Positions 8,526 through 18,079 of a stretch of DNA of 64,000 nt are shown here, piece by piece (the stretch's first letter is position 1; each line of letters opens with the position of its first letter). The notes under the pieces were generated by a model. The model searched no databases, was not told the DNA's origin, and saw only the letters and a list, made by a program, of their open reading frames with translations. Made by a program: the position numbers and the translations under genes. Origin of the DNA: Thalassotalea sp. G2M2-11 (lineage in GTDB: Bacteria > Pseudomonadota > Gammaproteobacteria > Enterobacterales > Alteromonadaceae). The stretch covers positions 124,001 to 188,000 of the forward strand of contig NZ_JADNYL010000002.1 of NCBI RefSeq assembly GCF_017168195.1, written 5' to 3'.

Positions 8526-9251
8526 CTAATTTCCCCCTGCGTGGCGCTGTATTTGACGACGTTTTTGTATTCTATCTGTTAAATAACCACCATACATACC
8601 TAATAACGCAGCCAGCACTAAATCTAATTCCAACTGATATAACTTAAAAACTACTGACAATCCCCCTGAAACAATCACCGTTACTAACACAGGTAAATTA
8701 GTTATCGTCGGCACCACTAAAGCAATAAATGTCACAGCAATAGCAAAGTCTAAGCCCAAATTAGTTAAATCAGGTAAGAAGCTACCTGCAAAAATACCGA
8801 TAACATTCCACACCAGCCAGCAGACATAAAAACTCCCTCCTGCTGCTAAGGCATAACATAACCTGACAGTGCCTTTAAAAGCACGGTGATGATGTGATAA
8901 TGCAAATAATTCATCCGTTAATAAGAATCCTAAAGGATAGCGCCAAGAACCAGCAAGGTTTTTCATTTTATCACGCATTGCCAAACCGTATAAAAAATGC
9001 CGAGAACTAATAATGAAGGTGGTAAATAAAATTGTTGCCAACGAAGCATTCGCTCCTATGAGCTCAGTTGCTACCAGTTGAGCGGAGCCTGCAAATACTA
9101 TCATTGGCATCAACAGCGCTTCTAATACACTAAAATCCCTTTGAATGGCCAGTGAACCGCATAAAATCCCCCAGGGGATGACCGCTAAATTCAAAGGTAA
9201 CATATCCATAAAGCCTTTCATTAAAGCTTTTTTTATTGCTAGCGCTTGCAT
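8526..9251 (-). CDS. azlC: AzlC-family branched-chain amino acid export permease
   Basis: 241 residues with about seven membrane segments. The family signature lies in the N-terminal PLNLAVIPWGILCGSLAIQ region and in FAGSAQLVATELIGA, followed by SSRHFLYGLAMRD. It forms a two-subunit exporter with the downstream azlD. The C-terminal tail is basic (TDRIQKRRQIQR), consistent with a cytoplasmic end. A short AGAGA precedes the start. No regulator such as AsnC/Lrp is adjacent. Confidence 0.88.
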   Translation of the reverse strand: MQALAIKKALMKGFMDMLPLNLAVIPWGILCGSLAIQRDFSVLEALLMPMIVFAGSAQLVATELIGANASLATILFTTFIISSRHFLYGLAMRDKMKNLAGSWRYPLGFLLTDELFALSHHHRAFKGTVRLCYALAAGGSFYVCWLVWNVIGIFAGSFLPDLTNLGLDFAIAVTFIALVVPTITNLPVLVTVIVSGGLSVVFKLYQLELDLVLAALLGMYGGYLTDRIQKRRQIQRHAGGN

Positions 9252-9569
9252 GCTTATCTCTTTAAAGAATGTCTTAAAAAGTCGATATTTCCGTCACAAT
9301 GATGAATCTATTGAAACATCACACCTAACTGTTCCATAGTACCAAATGATTGATTAAATAAATCAGCCTATTGTAGCTCTTATTATTAAAAGTGTCACAG
9401 CAACCACTTTCAATAACAGTAGGCTTTAAATAGTTTATTGAACCACCAAGCTACCATATAATGTGTCCCTTAATAGAAGGTGCAGCAAAAAATTGCTGAC
9501 CGTTGAATATAGCCTAATAACTGACTAAAATAAGGACTTTTATTTGCTCATCCGATCCTTAAACCCATT
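9252..9569. other. Divergent intergenic region azlC / RRF_GI gene
   Basis: 318 bases without a coding frame. It must hold the divergent promoters, but I cannot call clear -35/-10 pairs. Its one notable element is a nested inverted repeat at 9365-9425, listed separately. Confidence 0.6.
9365..9425 (+). other. Nested inverted repeat, possible structured RNA or regulatory hairpin
   Basis: Outer arms AGCCTATTGT (9365-9374) and ACAGTAGGCT (9416-9425) pair over 10 bp with one G-U wobble when read on the plus strand. Inner arms AAAGTG (9389-9394) and CACTTT (9405-9410) enclose a 10-base loop. There is no T run after it, so it is not a standard terminator. Confidence 0.4.
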
Positions 9570-9941
9570 ATGCTAAAGCAAGTAACCATTATACTTCCTT
9601 CTTTTTTAAGACGCGTATTACGCGCTTATGCATTAAAGGCGCATATTCGTGAGCATGGCTGTGAGCTAACCCGCATAGGACGTTCAAGAAACTGGCAACT
9701 GATTGCTTCACCGGAGCAGATCAATGAGGTCATCAATTTAATTGAACAGACTAACGAAGATTCTTGGCAATGGGTAGCAAAAAAACTGAAACAAGATAAT
9801 CAAAAGCTCAGCCATCAGCACTTACTTGGTATTGCCAAAAAAAATGATGGCATCACCATTAATGAATTAGTTGCTAAAACCGACTGTACCGTCATTGAGG
9901 CAAGAAAAGTAATTGATGAAGTTGAATGGTTAGATGAGTAA
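9570..9941 (+). CDS. Small RRF_GI-type ('ribosome recycling factor family') protein
   Basis: 123 residues. The N-terminal part, with LPSFLRRVLRAYALKAHIRE then CELTRIGRSRNWQLIASPEQ, matches the pattern of a gamma-proteobacterial family named RRF_GI in Pfam, known to me from Vibrio homologues with 'CELKRIRRSRNWQ'. Despite the name it is not the essential RRF (Frr). The C-terminal third (GITINELVAKTDCTVIEARKVID) looks like a winged-helix or HTH segment. Function is unknown. A terminator follows, shared with topA. Confidence 0.62.
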   Translation: MLKQVTIILPSFLRRVLRAYALKAHIREHGCELTRIGRSRNWQLIASPEQINEVINLIEQTNEDSWQWVAKKLKQDNQKLSHQHLLGIAKKNDGITINELVAKTDCTVIEARKVIDEVEWLDE

Positions 9942-9964
9942 CCCCCCGGTAAAATAGCTTTAAT

Positions 9965-9991
9965 AAAAAAGCACCTTGATGGTGCTTTTTT
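9965..9991. terminator. Bidirectional terminator between RRF_GI gene and topA
   Basis: Stem AAAAAAGCACC / GGTGCTTTTTT with a 5-base loop, between convergent genes; both strands end in T runs. Confidence 0.88.
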
Positions 9992-10013
9992 GTTTGTCTT
10001 AGTGTGTAGAACT

Positions 10014-12680
10014 TTAAGCTTTCTTTTTAGCCTTTGGCTTGGCTTTCGCCTTAGTCGCTTTTTTCTTGGCTAAGGTTTCAACCCACTTACCGTCTTGATA
10101 AACCGCTGTCCAACCGGTTGCTTTACCTTCCACTTCCGTCATCACATATTGAGACTTATTTTTTCGGCTATAGCGCACAATCGCTAAATTACCTTCAGGA
10201 TCTTGCTCTGGAGCATCCGCCAAATAATGAAATTTTGGCGAGATACGATCACGAAAACGCTTTAACTCAGCCACTTTCGGCGCTCTTGTTTCTCTCGAAC
10301 GAGGAAAAGTACTCGCGGCGAGGAAAATACCTGCAGCACCATCTCTTAAAACAAAGTGTGCATCAGATTTTTCACATAATAATTCAGGTAACTGCACCGG
10401 ATCTTCTTTAGGTGGCGCAGCTTCACCGTTTGCTAATAGCTTACGAGTATTTTTACAATCACTATTAGTACAGTCAAAGTACTTACCAAAACGACCATTT
10501 TTCAATTCCATATCCGCATGACAACGATCACATTCAAGCACAGGGCCATCATAACCTTTGATCTTAAAACTGCCCTGCTCTAATTCATAACCATCACAGA
10601 CAGGGTTATTACCACAAACATGTAACTTACGCTTTTCATCAATTAAATAGCTGTCCATTGCAGTAGAACATTTAGGGCAACGATGCATGGCTCTTAATGC
10701 TTCTGTTTCCTGGTCTTCTGCTAACACGCTTACCGCTTCTTCACCCGGCGTTAAATTCATGGTGGTGGTACAACGCTCTTTTGGTGGTAAAGCATAGCCA
10801 GAGCAACCAAGAAACACGCCTGTTGATGCCGTTCTTATTCCCATTTTTCGACCACAACTTGGGCAATCTATATCCGTTATTACCGGTTGATTACTGCGCA
10901 TTCCCCCTTCTTCTGAAGGTTTATCGGCATTGGCTAGTTGTTTAGTAAAATTCTTATAAAACTCATTAAGTACATCCTTCCACGGAACATGGCCTTCAGC
11001 AATTTCATCAAGCTCTTGTTCCATTTCTGCAGTAAAGTTATAACTCATTAAGTTTTCAAAACTTGTTGATAAACTATCGGTGACAATTTCACCCATTTTC
11101 TCGGCGTAAAAGCGTTTTTTATCTAAACGGACATAGCCCCGATCCTGAATGGTTGAAATAATAGAAGCATAGGTTGATGGACGGCCGATAGAACGCTTTT
11201 CAAGTTCTTTAACTAAAGAGGCTTCACCATAACGTGCTGGCGGCTTAGTAAAGTGTTGCGTTGGATCTAACTTTTCTAAACTCAGTTTTTCCCCTACGGC
11301 TAAGTCAGGCAGATGAGTATCTTTATCACCTTTTGACATTTGAGGGTGAACTTTTGTCCAACCATCAAATTGCATCACCCGGCCTTTAGCTTTTAAATCA
11401 AAACCAGCCGCACCAACGGTAATCGTACTAACGGTATAACGAGCAGCCGTCATTTGACAAGCAACAAACTGTCGCCAAATAAGTTCATAAAGCTTTTTAC
11501 AATCAGGGTCTAATTTATCAATAAATGCCGCTTCTAATTTCACATTTGAAGGACGAATTGCCTCATGCGCCTCCTGCGCATTGGCTTTACTACCATAAGT
11601 TTTTGCTTTTTCAGGCAAATAATTATCACCAAAATTTTCACTGATGTACTCCCGGCACATCTCGATAGCATCTTTACTTAAATTAGTTGAATCGGTTCGC
11701 ATATAAGTAATATGCCCCGCTTCATACAGCTTCTGGGCTAACCCCATGGTACGTTTAACACCGTAACCTAATTTTGTACTCGCTGCCTGTTGCAAAGTAG
11801 AAGTAATAAAAGGTGCAGAAGGAGAACTCTTTGACGGTTTATCATCACGTTTACTGACCACGTAATCAGCAGGTTGCAATAATTTAACCGCCGCGGTGGC
11901 TTGAGCTTCATTCTTTGGTTTAAATGCTTTACCGTCTTGATGGGTAACATCTAAAATTAATGGCTGCTTATCCTTTGTTGTCGTCTCGGCACTAATTTCC
12001 CAAAACTCTTGCGGATCAAACGCTTTAATTTCACGCTCTTTTTCAACGACGAGCTTCACGGCTACTGATTGCACGCGACCAGCAGATAAGCCTCGGGCTA
12101 CTTTTTTCCACAACAATGGGCTGACCATAAAGCCCACTACTCGATCTAAAAATCGACGCGCTTGCTGGGCATTGACCCCAGGCATACTTAATTCACTTGG
12201 TGCTGAGAATGCTTGTTGGATCGCATTTTCGGTGATTTCATTAAAGACAACGCGTTTATATTTATCTTCTTCACCGCCGATAATTTCTTTTAAGTGCCAA
12301 GCAATGGCTTCTCCCTCACGGTCCAAATCGGTCGCGAGATAGACAGTGTCAGCTTTTTCAGCGAGCTTTTTCAGTTCAGCAACAACCTTTTCTTTACCAG
12401 GAAGAATTTGATAATCCGCTTGCCAATCTTTATCAGGGTCAATCCCCATACGGTTAACTAATGCTTGTTTATCACGTTTCGCCTTATATTTTGCTTTTTC
12501 TTCAGGCGCCATTTTTCGTACTTCAGCGGGCGATTTAGTTGCAGCCTTTTTTCCAGTACTGCCGGTGGGGAGATCGCGAACATGACCAACACTCGACTTA
12601 ACCACAAAGTTTTTACCGAGATATTTGTTAATTGTCTTAGCTTTTGCAGGTGACTCGACAATTACCAGAGATTTTGACAT
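10014..12680 (-). CDS. topA: DNA topoisomerase I (omega protein)
   Basis: Type IA topoisomerase that relaxes negative supercoils. It starts [20 protein letters not shown] (TOPRIM), with the acidic metal site in [17 protein letters not shown] and the active-site tyrosine in [14 protein letters not shown]. Three C4 zinc-ribbon modules follow (CPSC...C, CPKC...C and CDRC...C), then a distal domain and a Lys/Ala-rich tail ([17 protein letters not shown]). The 888-residue length fits the family. The start is ATG 12680; the frame continues 16 codons upstream without similarity to the family. It is transcribed from the 12.7-13.1 kb divergent region. Confidence 0.97.
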   Translation of the reverse strand: MSKSLVIVESPAKAKTINKYLGKNFVVKSSVGHVRDLPTGSTGKKAATKSPAEVRKMAPEEKAKYKAKRDKQALVNRMGIDPDKDWQADYQILPGKEKVVAELKKLAEKADTVYLATDLDREGEAIAWHLKEIIGGEEDKYKRVVFNEITENAIQQAFSAPSELSMPGVNAQQARRFLDRVVGFMVSPLLWKKVARGLSAGRVQSVAVKLVVEKEREIKAFDPQEFWEISAETTTKDKQPLILDVTHQDGKAFKPKNEAQATAAVKLLQPADYVVSKRDDKPSKSSPSAPFITSTLQQAASTKLGYGVKRTMGLAQKLYEAGHITYMRTDSTNLSKDAIEMCREYISENFGDNYLPEKAKTYGSKANAQEAHEAIRPSNVKLEAAFIDKLDPDCKKLYELIWRQFVACQMTAARYTVSTITVGAAGFDLKAKGRVMQFDGWTKVHPQMSKGDKDTHLPDLAVGEKLSLEKLDPTQHFTKPPARYGEASLVKELEKRSIGRPSTYASIISTIQDRGYVRLDKKRFYAEKMGEIVTDSLSTSFENLMSYNFTAEMEQELDEIAEGHVPWKDVLNEFYKNFTKQLANADKPSEEGGMRSNQPVITDIDCPSCGRKMGIRTASTGVFLGCSGYALPPKERCTTTMNLTPGEEAVSVLAEDQETEALRAMHRCPKCSTAMDSYLIDEKRKLHVCGNNPVCDGYELEQGSFKIKGYDGPVLECDRCHADMELKNGRFGKYFDCTNSDCKNTRKLLANGEAAPPKEDPVQLPELLCEKSDAHFVLRDGAAGIFLAASTFPRSRETRAPKVAELKRFRDRISPKFHYLADAPEQDPEGNLAIVRYSRKNKSQYVMTEVEGKATGWTAVYQDGKWVETLAKKKATKAKAKPKAKKKA

Positions 12681-13091
12681 ATATTTTTTCAATCCTACTT
12701 TTGGCTGACAAACTGAGTCAGCATGCAATATCGTTTATCTGTAACTAAATTTGCAAAACAACGATACAAGCGAGTATTTATTCGTCGAAATAGCCATTCG
12801 ACACGTTAAAATTTAATTAATTTCTCAAATTACTATTAGATATATCTGTAATTTAGCAAGCTGACAAGCAATTATTTTTTTTAAATTAACCTATTAATCA
12901 CTTTTGGTTATACTAGATCTAGTTATTTTTCGGCGTATCATAGTCGAGTTTTCATGAGAAATTAAGAGTTATTACACTAATTTTTGATAAGTAGACCTCT
13001 GTCCACTTAGATATACAGATAAGAATGAACCACACAACTCCGATAAAAGCGAGTAAAGTTCCTAGAATCAATAACACCAAAGAGAGTTATT
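12681..13091. other. Divergent intergenic region topA / arginase-family gene
   Basis: About 410 very AT-rich bases with no plausible gene. They contain a perfect palindrome AACTAGATCTAGTT-like core (centre near 12918) and several TATA-like hexamers, presumably the promoters of both genes. I cannot single out transcription starts. Confidence 0.6.
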
Positions 13092-14195
13092 ATGACAACG
13101 CAATCTCAGTTCATAGAAAAAATACAACAAAGTCTGTGTCCACCAGGTAATGGTGTGTTCACTGTCAATACAGCCAAAGAAAGAAAAGCCGCTCTTCATC
13201 AGGCTTTATACGGACAAACCGACAATATCGAACAGCTATGGAACGAAAGTTTAACTCAGTTATCGTCATCCTCTAAAGCAGTCATTTTAGGCATCGCGTC
13301 TGATTGCGGTGGTGGTATTTTACGTGGTGCGAACTGGGGGCCTTTGTTTGTTCGCTCTACCTTATTACAACAATTTAATACCCTTAATGCTTTTGATATG
13401 GGGGATGTTCGAGTTATTCCGCATTTATTACATGATAAGTATTTAAATGATCCTACCATTAGCAACTGTCGTAAAGCCTTGTATCAAGATGCAAATAGTG
13501 AACTTGCTGTAAGCCCTTTAACCATTACCGAAGACGTGTTGCACGATTTTTATGCGCTCTATCCAGAGAAAGGGATTTTTGGCATTGGCGGTGATCATTC
13601 TATCAGTTATCCACTGACCAAAACCTACTTACAAGCGAAAAAAGCTCAAGGCAAACGGGCAGCGATTATTCACTTTGATGCCCATACCGATTTATTAGTG
13701 GAACGTTTAGGAATCGATTTATGCTTTGGTTCTTGGTGTACCCATATTCTTGATGATTTACATGAGCCAAACCATTTGATCCAAATTGGTATTCGCTCAA
13801 GTGGTAAACCAAAAGAGCATTGGGAGAGCACTTTTGGCGTTAAACAACATTGGGCTCACGAAATTAGAGAACATGGCGTAGCACCGGTAATAACAAGCAT
13901 ATTGACGCAATTAAAAGAACAAGCCATTGATGAACTGTACGTGAGTTTTGATATTGACGCGCTCGATGATGCTTTTGCTTCGGCTACAGGAACACCAGAG
14001 CCTGACGGTTTAACCCCTGATGAAGCGATGGAAATTCTTACATCTCTTGCAGCTCAGTATCCGATCACCGGCGCAGATATGATGGAAATAGCCCCTTTTA
14101 CCGACAGTTCTGGTAAAGGAGCAGAAAGTGCAAAAACGACGTTAAAAGCAGGAGCTGATATTTCAGCATTTTTAATTGAGCAGATGAATAAGTAA
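13092..14195 (+). CDS. Arginase/agmatinase/formimidoylglutamase-family hydrolase
   Basis: 367 residues of the ureohydrolase fold with a binuclear Mn site. The ligand motifs are GIGGDHSISYP, HFDAHTDLLVE and SFDIDALDDA, followed by the ATGTPEPDGLT loop. An approx. 90-residue N-terminal extension precedes the core. The family hydrolyses guanidino or formimino groups (arginine, agmatine, N-formimidoylglutamate, guanidinobutyrate). No hut, spe or arg genes are adjacent, so the substrate cannot be set; HutG-like is possible. AGAGAG precedes the ATG. A strong terminator follows. Confidence 0.85.
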   Translation: MTTQSQFIEKIQQSLCPPGNGVFTVNTAKERKAALHQALYGQTDNIEQLWNESLTQLSSSSKAVILGIASDCGGGILRGANWGPLFVRSTLLQQFNTLNAFDMGDVRVIPHLLHDKYLNDPTISNCRKALYQDANSELAVSPLTITEDVLHDFYALYPEKGIFGIGGDHSISYPLTKTYLQAKKAQGKRAAIIHFDAHTDLLVERLGIDLCFGSWCTHILDDLHEPNHLIQIGIRSSGKPKEHWESTFGVKQHWAHEIREHGVAPVITSILTQLKEQAIDELYVSFDIDALDDAFASATGTPEPDGLTPDEAMEILTSLAAQYPITGADMMEIAPFTDSSGKGAESAKTTLKAGADISAFLIEQMNK

Positions 14196-14236
14196 TTCAC
14201 TTGCATTGCTTTATTAAAATCCGAAATATTTAAAAC

Positions 14237-14266
14237 AAAAATGCCGCTCAATTGAGCGGCATTTTT
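14237..14266. terminator. Bidirectional terminator after arginase-family gene
   Basis: Near-perfect palindrome AAAATGCCGCTC-AATT-GAGCGGCATTTT with T runs on both sides, between convergent genes. Confidence 0.88.
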
Positions 14267-14285
14267 TATCTTACTCTGCATGCAG

Positions 14286-16382
14286 CTAATTAATATTAAC
14301 CGTCGCAACACTAAAGACAATTCCAGAGCCAAAAGGTGAAGAAATTTCAGCATACAAAGTGCCGGTCTTAGGTTCTTTTTCCCCTTTAATAGCCACATTA
14401 AACTGCTGACCACCATTATGGTTATCGCTGCCCCATGACGCAGTACCACCAGCAACTATACTCCCCACTGTGGTACTGAATTTTATTTCAGTGCCATATG
14501 GCATCGGTTGATTATGTAAGTCTGAAACAATAATGCTCCCGGTAGCAGAACCTTCACCGGCAATATTGATAACAGGTGTTAACGACACAACATGAGCTGT
14601 ACTACCCGACATTACTAAGGTGATTTGCCCCCGAACATTTATCGATTTTTGCTCAGTCGAGCAACCACTATGAGCAGGTATAGAGCACAGGACTCCGTTA
14701 TACTTGCCATCATTTAGGCTAAAAACACCATCATCGTTAAAGTCATAAAACTCTTCTAATTCACCACCAGATTGTTCAGCAGCATTCGTTTCACCAGGGT
14801 TAAAAAAACCATCTTCATTGTAATCAGCGTACGCTTCTTTTAAGTCATATGGCTGACCAGAGACATCGGTACCCAAAAATGCCGACATTTCACTTTCATC
14901 AAAGCGACCATTACCATTTAAATCAGGAAATGACTCTTCACCTATCGCAGTTGCAACAATCGTGGCTCTACCACCATATTTTTGCCCCATGGTATTTTGT
15001 TCTTCAGGTAAGTGCGAAGGATTATTAGCATCCCCAAGTACATGCCCTTCTGGTCGAGGATATTGGCTGGTCCATTTTACCGTACATGCACCATCAACTG
15101 TAGTACAAGAAGGTTCGATAGAACCACCTTCAGTGGTAAAGCTCACTGCTGTACCATCTGGCACCGGGTTATTGTATGCATCAGCTAATCGAGCAACAAT
15201 CATCACTTCCGTACCATCTCGACTCCAACCTTCAGGGTTAAGGTATTCTGCTGAAAGACTAAAACTATCTTGATCTGGTATGCCGGTAGAAATGACCAAT
15301 ACACTTGACTGTGATGCTATTAACGGCTCACTACCCACCACAGATGCCGTAACTCTCACACTAGTAGCCACCGAACCTGAATTGACAACCGTTTGTGCAA
15401 GACCTTGACTGTTAGTTGTAGCTCTTGCAGGAATAAGATTAACGCCGCCTGTTTGGGTGCTTAACGCAAAATCAACATCCTGATTATTAACCGGGTTGCC
15501 ATTGGTATCTAAGACCTTAAACACTATAGTCGAACTTTCCGAACCGCCAACAGCACCAGTACCTATAATGCCAATGGTTTCTGGTGTAGCTGAAACAAAC
15601 TCAATACTGCCAATATCCGCAGGTAAAACATTAACAGTGCCTGTCGCCGATAAATTCTGACCATTTACAATAGCATTCACTGTAATAGGATCATCACCAA
15701 CACAGCCTTTTGCTAAATAGTTTGCACTAGCTTGACCACTTGAGGTTTTAACGACACTATCTATTTCTGCTGTTGGTATCGCTTCTTCAGCACATACCGA
15801 AGTAAAATTGACGTCAACTGATTCGGTATATAACGCTCCCGTATCATCCACCAAAATAACCGAGACGGTAGTTGTGCTACCTGCAGAAATTTGCTGTAAA
15901 GATAAATCAATGGTTCCTTCACTAAAACTATCAGAGGTGCCACTACCTAATCTAACAACCGTTTCACTTTTCCCTTGAGTAGTAAAGCCAATTGTTTGTT
16001 CTTCGCCTGAATCAATAGACGCTGTAACCGTGCCTGCACCTGCAATATCACCCGAATTAAGTACAATAGTTGCAACACCTGAGCTATCAGTTAATGCCGT
16101 TCCTGATTCAGGGTTAAAGTTACCTAAAGTCGTTGTGAAAGTAACAACCTTGCTTCCGATTGCTGAATCACCTTGCATAACTGTTGCAGTAATTGTCGCA
16201 GGTGACTGTTCTGTAACCAGTTCATTAGAAATAGTTAAGGTGATCACAATATCCTCAGTTGTACCTCCTGAGCCTGTGCCAGGTGTTGAAGTCCCTCCAC
16301 TGGATAAACCGCCATCCCCGCCGCCGCAGCCAACGAGACCAATGAAAAACATTATGAAACTTAAGCGTCTTATTAGCGCCAT
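14286..16382 (-). CDS. Ig-like (Big_1/invasin-type) lipoprotein with calcium-binding loops
   Basis: 698 residues. The N-terminus ends in the lipobox LVGC-GGG, followed by a Gly/Ser/Thr linker, so it is a predicted surface or outer-membrane lipoprotein. Several Ig-like modules follow, with recurrent 'D..G.....V.FT...G......T.s.G.A' patterns such as KVVTFTTTLGNF and TDSSGVATIVLNSG. Between residues 490 and 560 are three EF-hand or dockerin-like loops (DLNGNGRFDESE, DYNEDGFFNPGE, DFNDDGVFSLNDG) that probably bind calcium. Four cysteines in the middle may form disulfides. GGGAG precedes the ATG. Adhesion or matrix function is an inference. Confidence 0.82.
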   Translation of the reverse strand: MALIRRLSFIMFFIGLVGCGGGDGGLSSGGTSTPGTGSGGTTEDIVITLTISNELVTEQSPATITATVMQGDSAIGSKVVTFTTTLGNFNPESGTALTDSSGVATIVLNSGDIAGAGTVTASIDSGEEQTIGFTTQGKSETVVRLGSGTSDSFSEGTIDLSLQQISAGSTTTVSVILVDDTGALYTESVDVNFTSVCAEEAIPTAEIDSVVKTSSGQASANYLAKGCVGDDPITVNAIVNGQNLSATGTVNVLPADIGSIEFVSATPETIGIIGTGAVGGSESSTIVFKVLDTNGNPVNNQDVDFALSTQTGGVNLIPARATTNSQGLAQTVVNSGSVATSVRVTASVVGSEPLIASQSSVLVISTGIPDQDSFSLSAEYLNPEGWSRDGTEVMIVARLADAYNNPVPDGTAVSFTTEGGSIEPSCTTVDGACTVKWTSQYPRPEGHVLGDANNPSHLPEEQNTMGQKYGGRATIVATAIGEESFPDLNGNGRFDESEMSAFLGTDVSGQPYDLKEAYADYNEDGFFNPGETNAAEQSGGELEEFYDFNDDGVFSLNDGKYNGVLCSIPAHSGCSTEQKSINVRGQITLVMSGSTAHVVSLTPVINIAGEGSATGSIIVSDLHNQPMPYGTEIKFSTTVGSIVAGGTASWGSDNHNGGQQFNVAIKGEKEPKTGTLYAEISSPFGSGIVFSVATVNIN

Positions 16383-16554
16383 AAAAGCATCTCCCTGATG
16401 ATGTTTTTGTTGTCAACTTTATAATATTAACTGAAAAAAAAGAAAAAGGTCACTAACTTATAAAAAAAACCCAAGTTAGTAAGGTTTTTAATCAAATCAA
16501 ATACTGATAACCTATCATGTATTATTCTTTTCACCTAAATATACACATAATAAT

Positions 16555-17895
16555 ATGACAACAACAACTTCTAGCTTAACCACTCGTATTGTTATCGGCA
16601 TGGTTTCCGGTATTTTACTTGGTTTTTTATTACAACAATTAATGCCAAATGGCTCTGACTTTACCATTCCTCTCGGTTTTTTTGAGATATCCGTTCGAGG
16701 ACTCTTTGTTGATGGTATTTTTGAAGTGGGTGGGCAAATATTTGTCGCCAGTTTAAAAATGCTGGTCGTGCCTTTAGTTTTTGTCTCGCTTATTTGCGGT
16801 ACATGCTCGTTAAAAGACACCTCAAAATTAGGAAGAATTGGTGGTAAAGCCATAGGTCTTTACTTGATCACTACCGCCATTGCTATTAGCTTTGCCATGA
16901 GTATGGCTATGTTACTTAGCCCGGGTGAAGGGGTTAATATGACAAGCAATAGTACATTTGTCGCTAAAGAAGCACCGTCTCTTGCGCAAGTGTTAATTCA
17001 AATGTTTCCTAGCAACCCATTCGCAGCATTCGCCCAAGGAAATATGCTACAGGTTATCATTTTTGCTTTACTCTTTGGTATTGCCATTGCCCTATCAGGA
17101 CAGCCAGGTGAACGTATTGCTGCTTTATTTGAAGACTTAAATGTTGTCATCATGCGCTTAGTCACTATCTTGATGAATTTAGCGCCTTATGGGGTCTTTT
17201 GTTTACTTGCCAGCTTATTCACCGATTTAGATATTGCAACCATTAAAAACCTTGGTATGTATTTTGGTGTAGTCTTTGTTGCATTGATCGTTCACGCAAC
17301 AGTGACCTATCCAGTGATCTTAAAACTATTAACAGGCTTAAATCCTGTGATATTTATTAAAAAAATGAGAGATGCTGTGTTATTTGCCTTCTCCACTGCC
17401 AGTAGTAATGCCACCATCCCAGTCACCATGGAAACGGCAACGAAGAAAATCGGCGTAAATAACTCCATTGCTTCATTTACGGTGCCACTTGGTGCCACAA
17501 TTAACATGGACGGCACCGCGATTATGCAAGGGGTAGCTACCGTATTTATCGCTCAAGTATTTAATGTCGACCTCTCTATCTCTGATTTTCTAATGGTGAT
17601 ACTGACCGCCACATTAGCTTCTATCGGTACTGCGGGAGTTCCTGGCGTTGGTTTGATCATGTTAGCCATGGTGCTTGAACAAGTGGGTTTACCGGTAGAA
17701 GGCATTGCCATGATTATTGGTGTAGACCGATTGCTTGATATGACAAGAACCGCGGTCAATGTCACTGGCGACTGTATGGTAACAACCGTAGTGGCTAAAT
17801 CTGAAAACCAACTCAATAAAGATATCTTTGAAGATGAGGATGCAGGTAAGAAAATCGAAGAAATCGATTTTCATCACCTCAATGAGAACAAATAA
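16555..17895 (+). CDS. Dicarboxylate/amino acid:cation (Na+ or H+) symporter, DAACS family
   Basis: 446 residues with eight or so membrane segments and two re-entrant loops. The HP1 serine-rich tip is seen as STASSNATIPVTMET and the TM7 motif as NMDGTAIMQGVA, both hallmarks of the GltP/GltT/DctA/SstT family. These carriers import glutamate, aspartate, serine or C4-dicarboxylates with sodium or protons. The substrate cannot be assigned; the SSNATIP tip looks closer to amino acid than to DctA carriers. The Shine-Dalgarno is weak. The acidic C-terminus (FEDEDAGKKIEEID) is cytoplasmic. Confidence 0.9.
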   Translation: MTTTTSSLTTRIVIGMVSGILLGFLLQQLMPNGSDFTIPLGFFEISVRGLFVDGIFEVGGQIFVASLKMLVVPLVFVSLICGTCSLKDTSKLGRIGGKAIGLYLITTAIAISFAMSMAMLLSPGEGVNMTSNSTFVAKEAPSLAQVLIQMFPSNPFAAFAQGNMLQVIIFALLFGIAIALSGQPGERIAALFEDLNVVIMRLVTILMNLAPYGVFCLLASLFTDLDIATIKNLGMYFGVVFVALIVHATVTYPVILKLLTGLNPVIFIKKMRDAVLFAFSTASSNATIPVTMETATKKIGVNNSIASFTVPLGATINMDGTAIMQGVATVFIAQVFNVDLSISDFLMVILTATLASIGTAGVPGVGLIMLAMVLEQVGLPVEGIAMIIGVDRLLDMTRTAVNVTGDCMVTTVVAKSENQLNKDIFEDEDAGKKIEEIDFHHLNENK

Positions 17896-17959
17896 TTTAG
17901 CTGCCTGATATGACAACAGCCAACTGTGCTTTTTAGTTCTGGTTGGCAATAATTCAATG

Positions 17960-17992
17960 AAAACGCCTGATAAATTTATCAGGCGTTTTTTA
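17960..17992. terminator. Terminator after the DAACS symporter
   Basis: 13-bp stem AAAACGCCTGATA / TATCAGGCGTTTT with loop AATT and a following T run; it could also end the minus-strand ABC operon. Confidence 0.88.
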
Positions 17993-18079
17993 TGGGTTAC
18001 ATACGAGCATTTTCATATAGCGCTAAAAAAGCCAGCGCAGTTACTTATTCTTAATAGCTCATGATAATCACTTAGTTGC

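Noticed and set aside
14054-14455. Open frame on the minus strand across the end of the arginase-family gene
   Set aside because: It spans the terminator and overlaps two well-supported genes in other frames; composition does not look like a protein.
15761-16398. Overlapping open frames inside the Ig-like lipoprotein gene
   Set aside because: They are antisense or frame-shifted shadows of a repetitive, well-supported gene.
16453-16492. Poly-A/T stretch with ACTAACTT/AAGTTAGT arms before the symporter
   Set aside because: The short 8-bp arms and large A-rich loop do not make a convincing terminator or operator.
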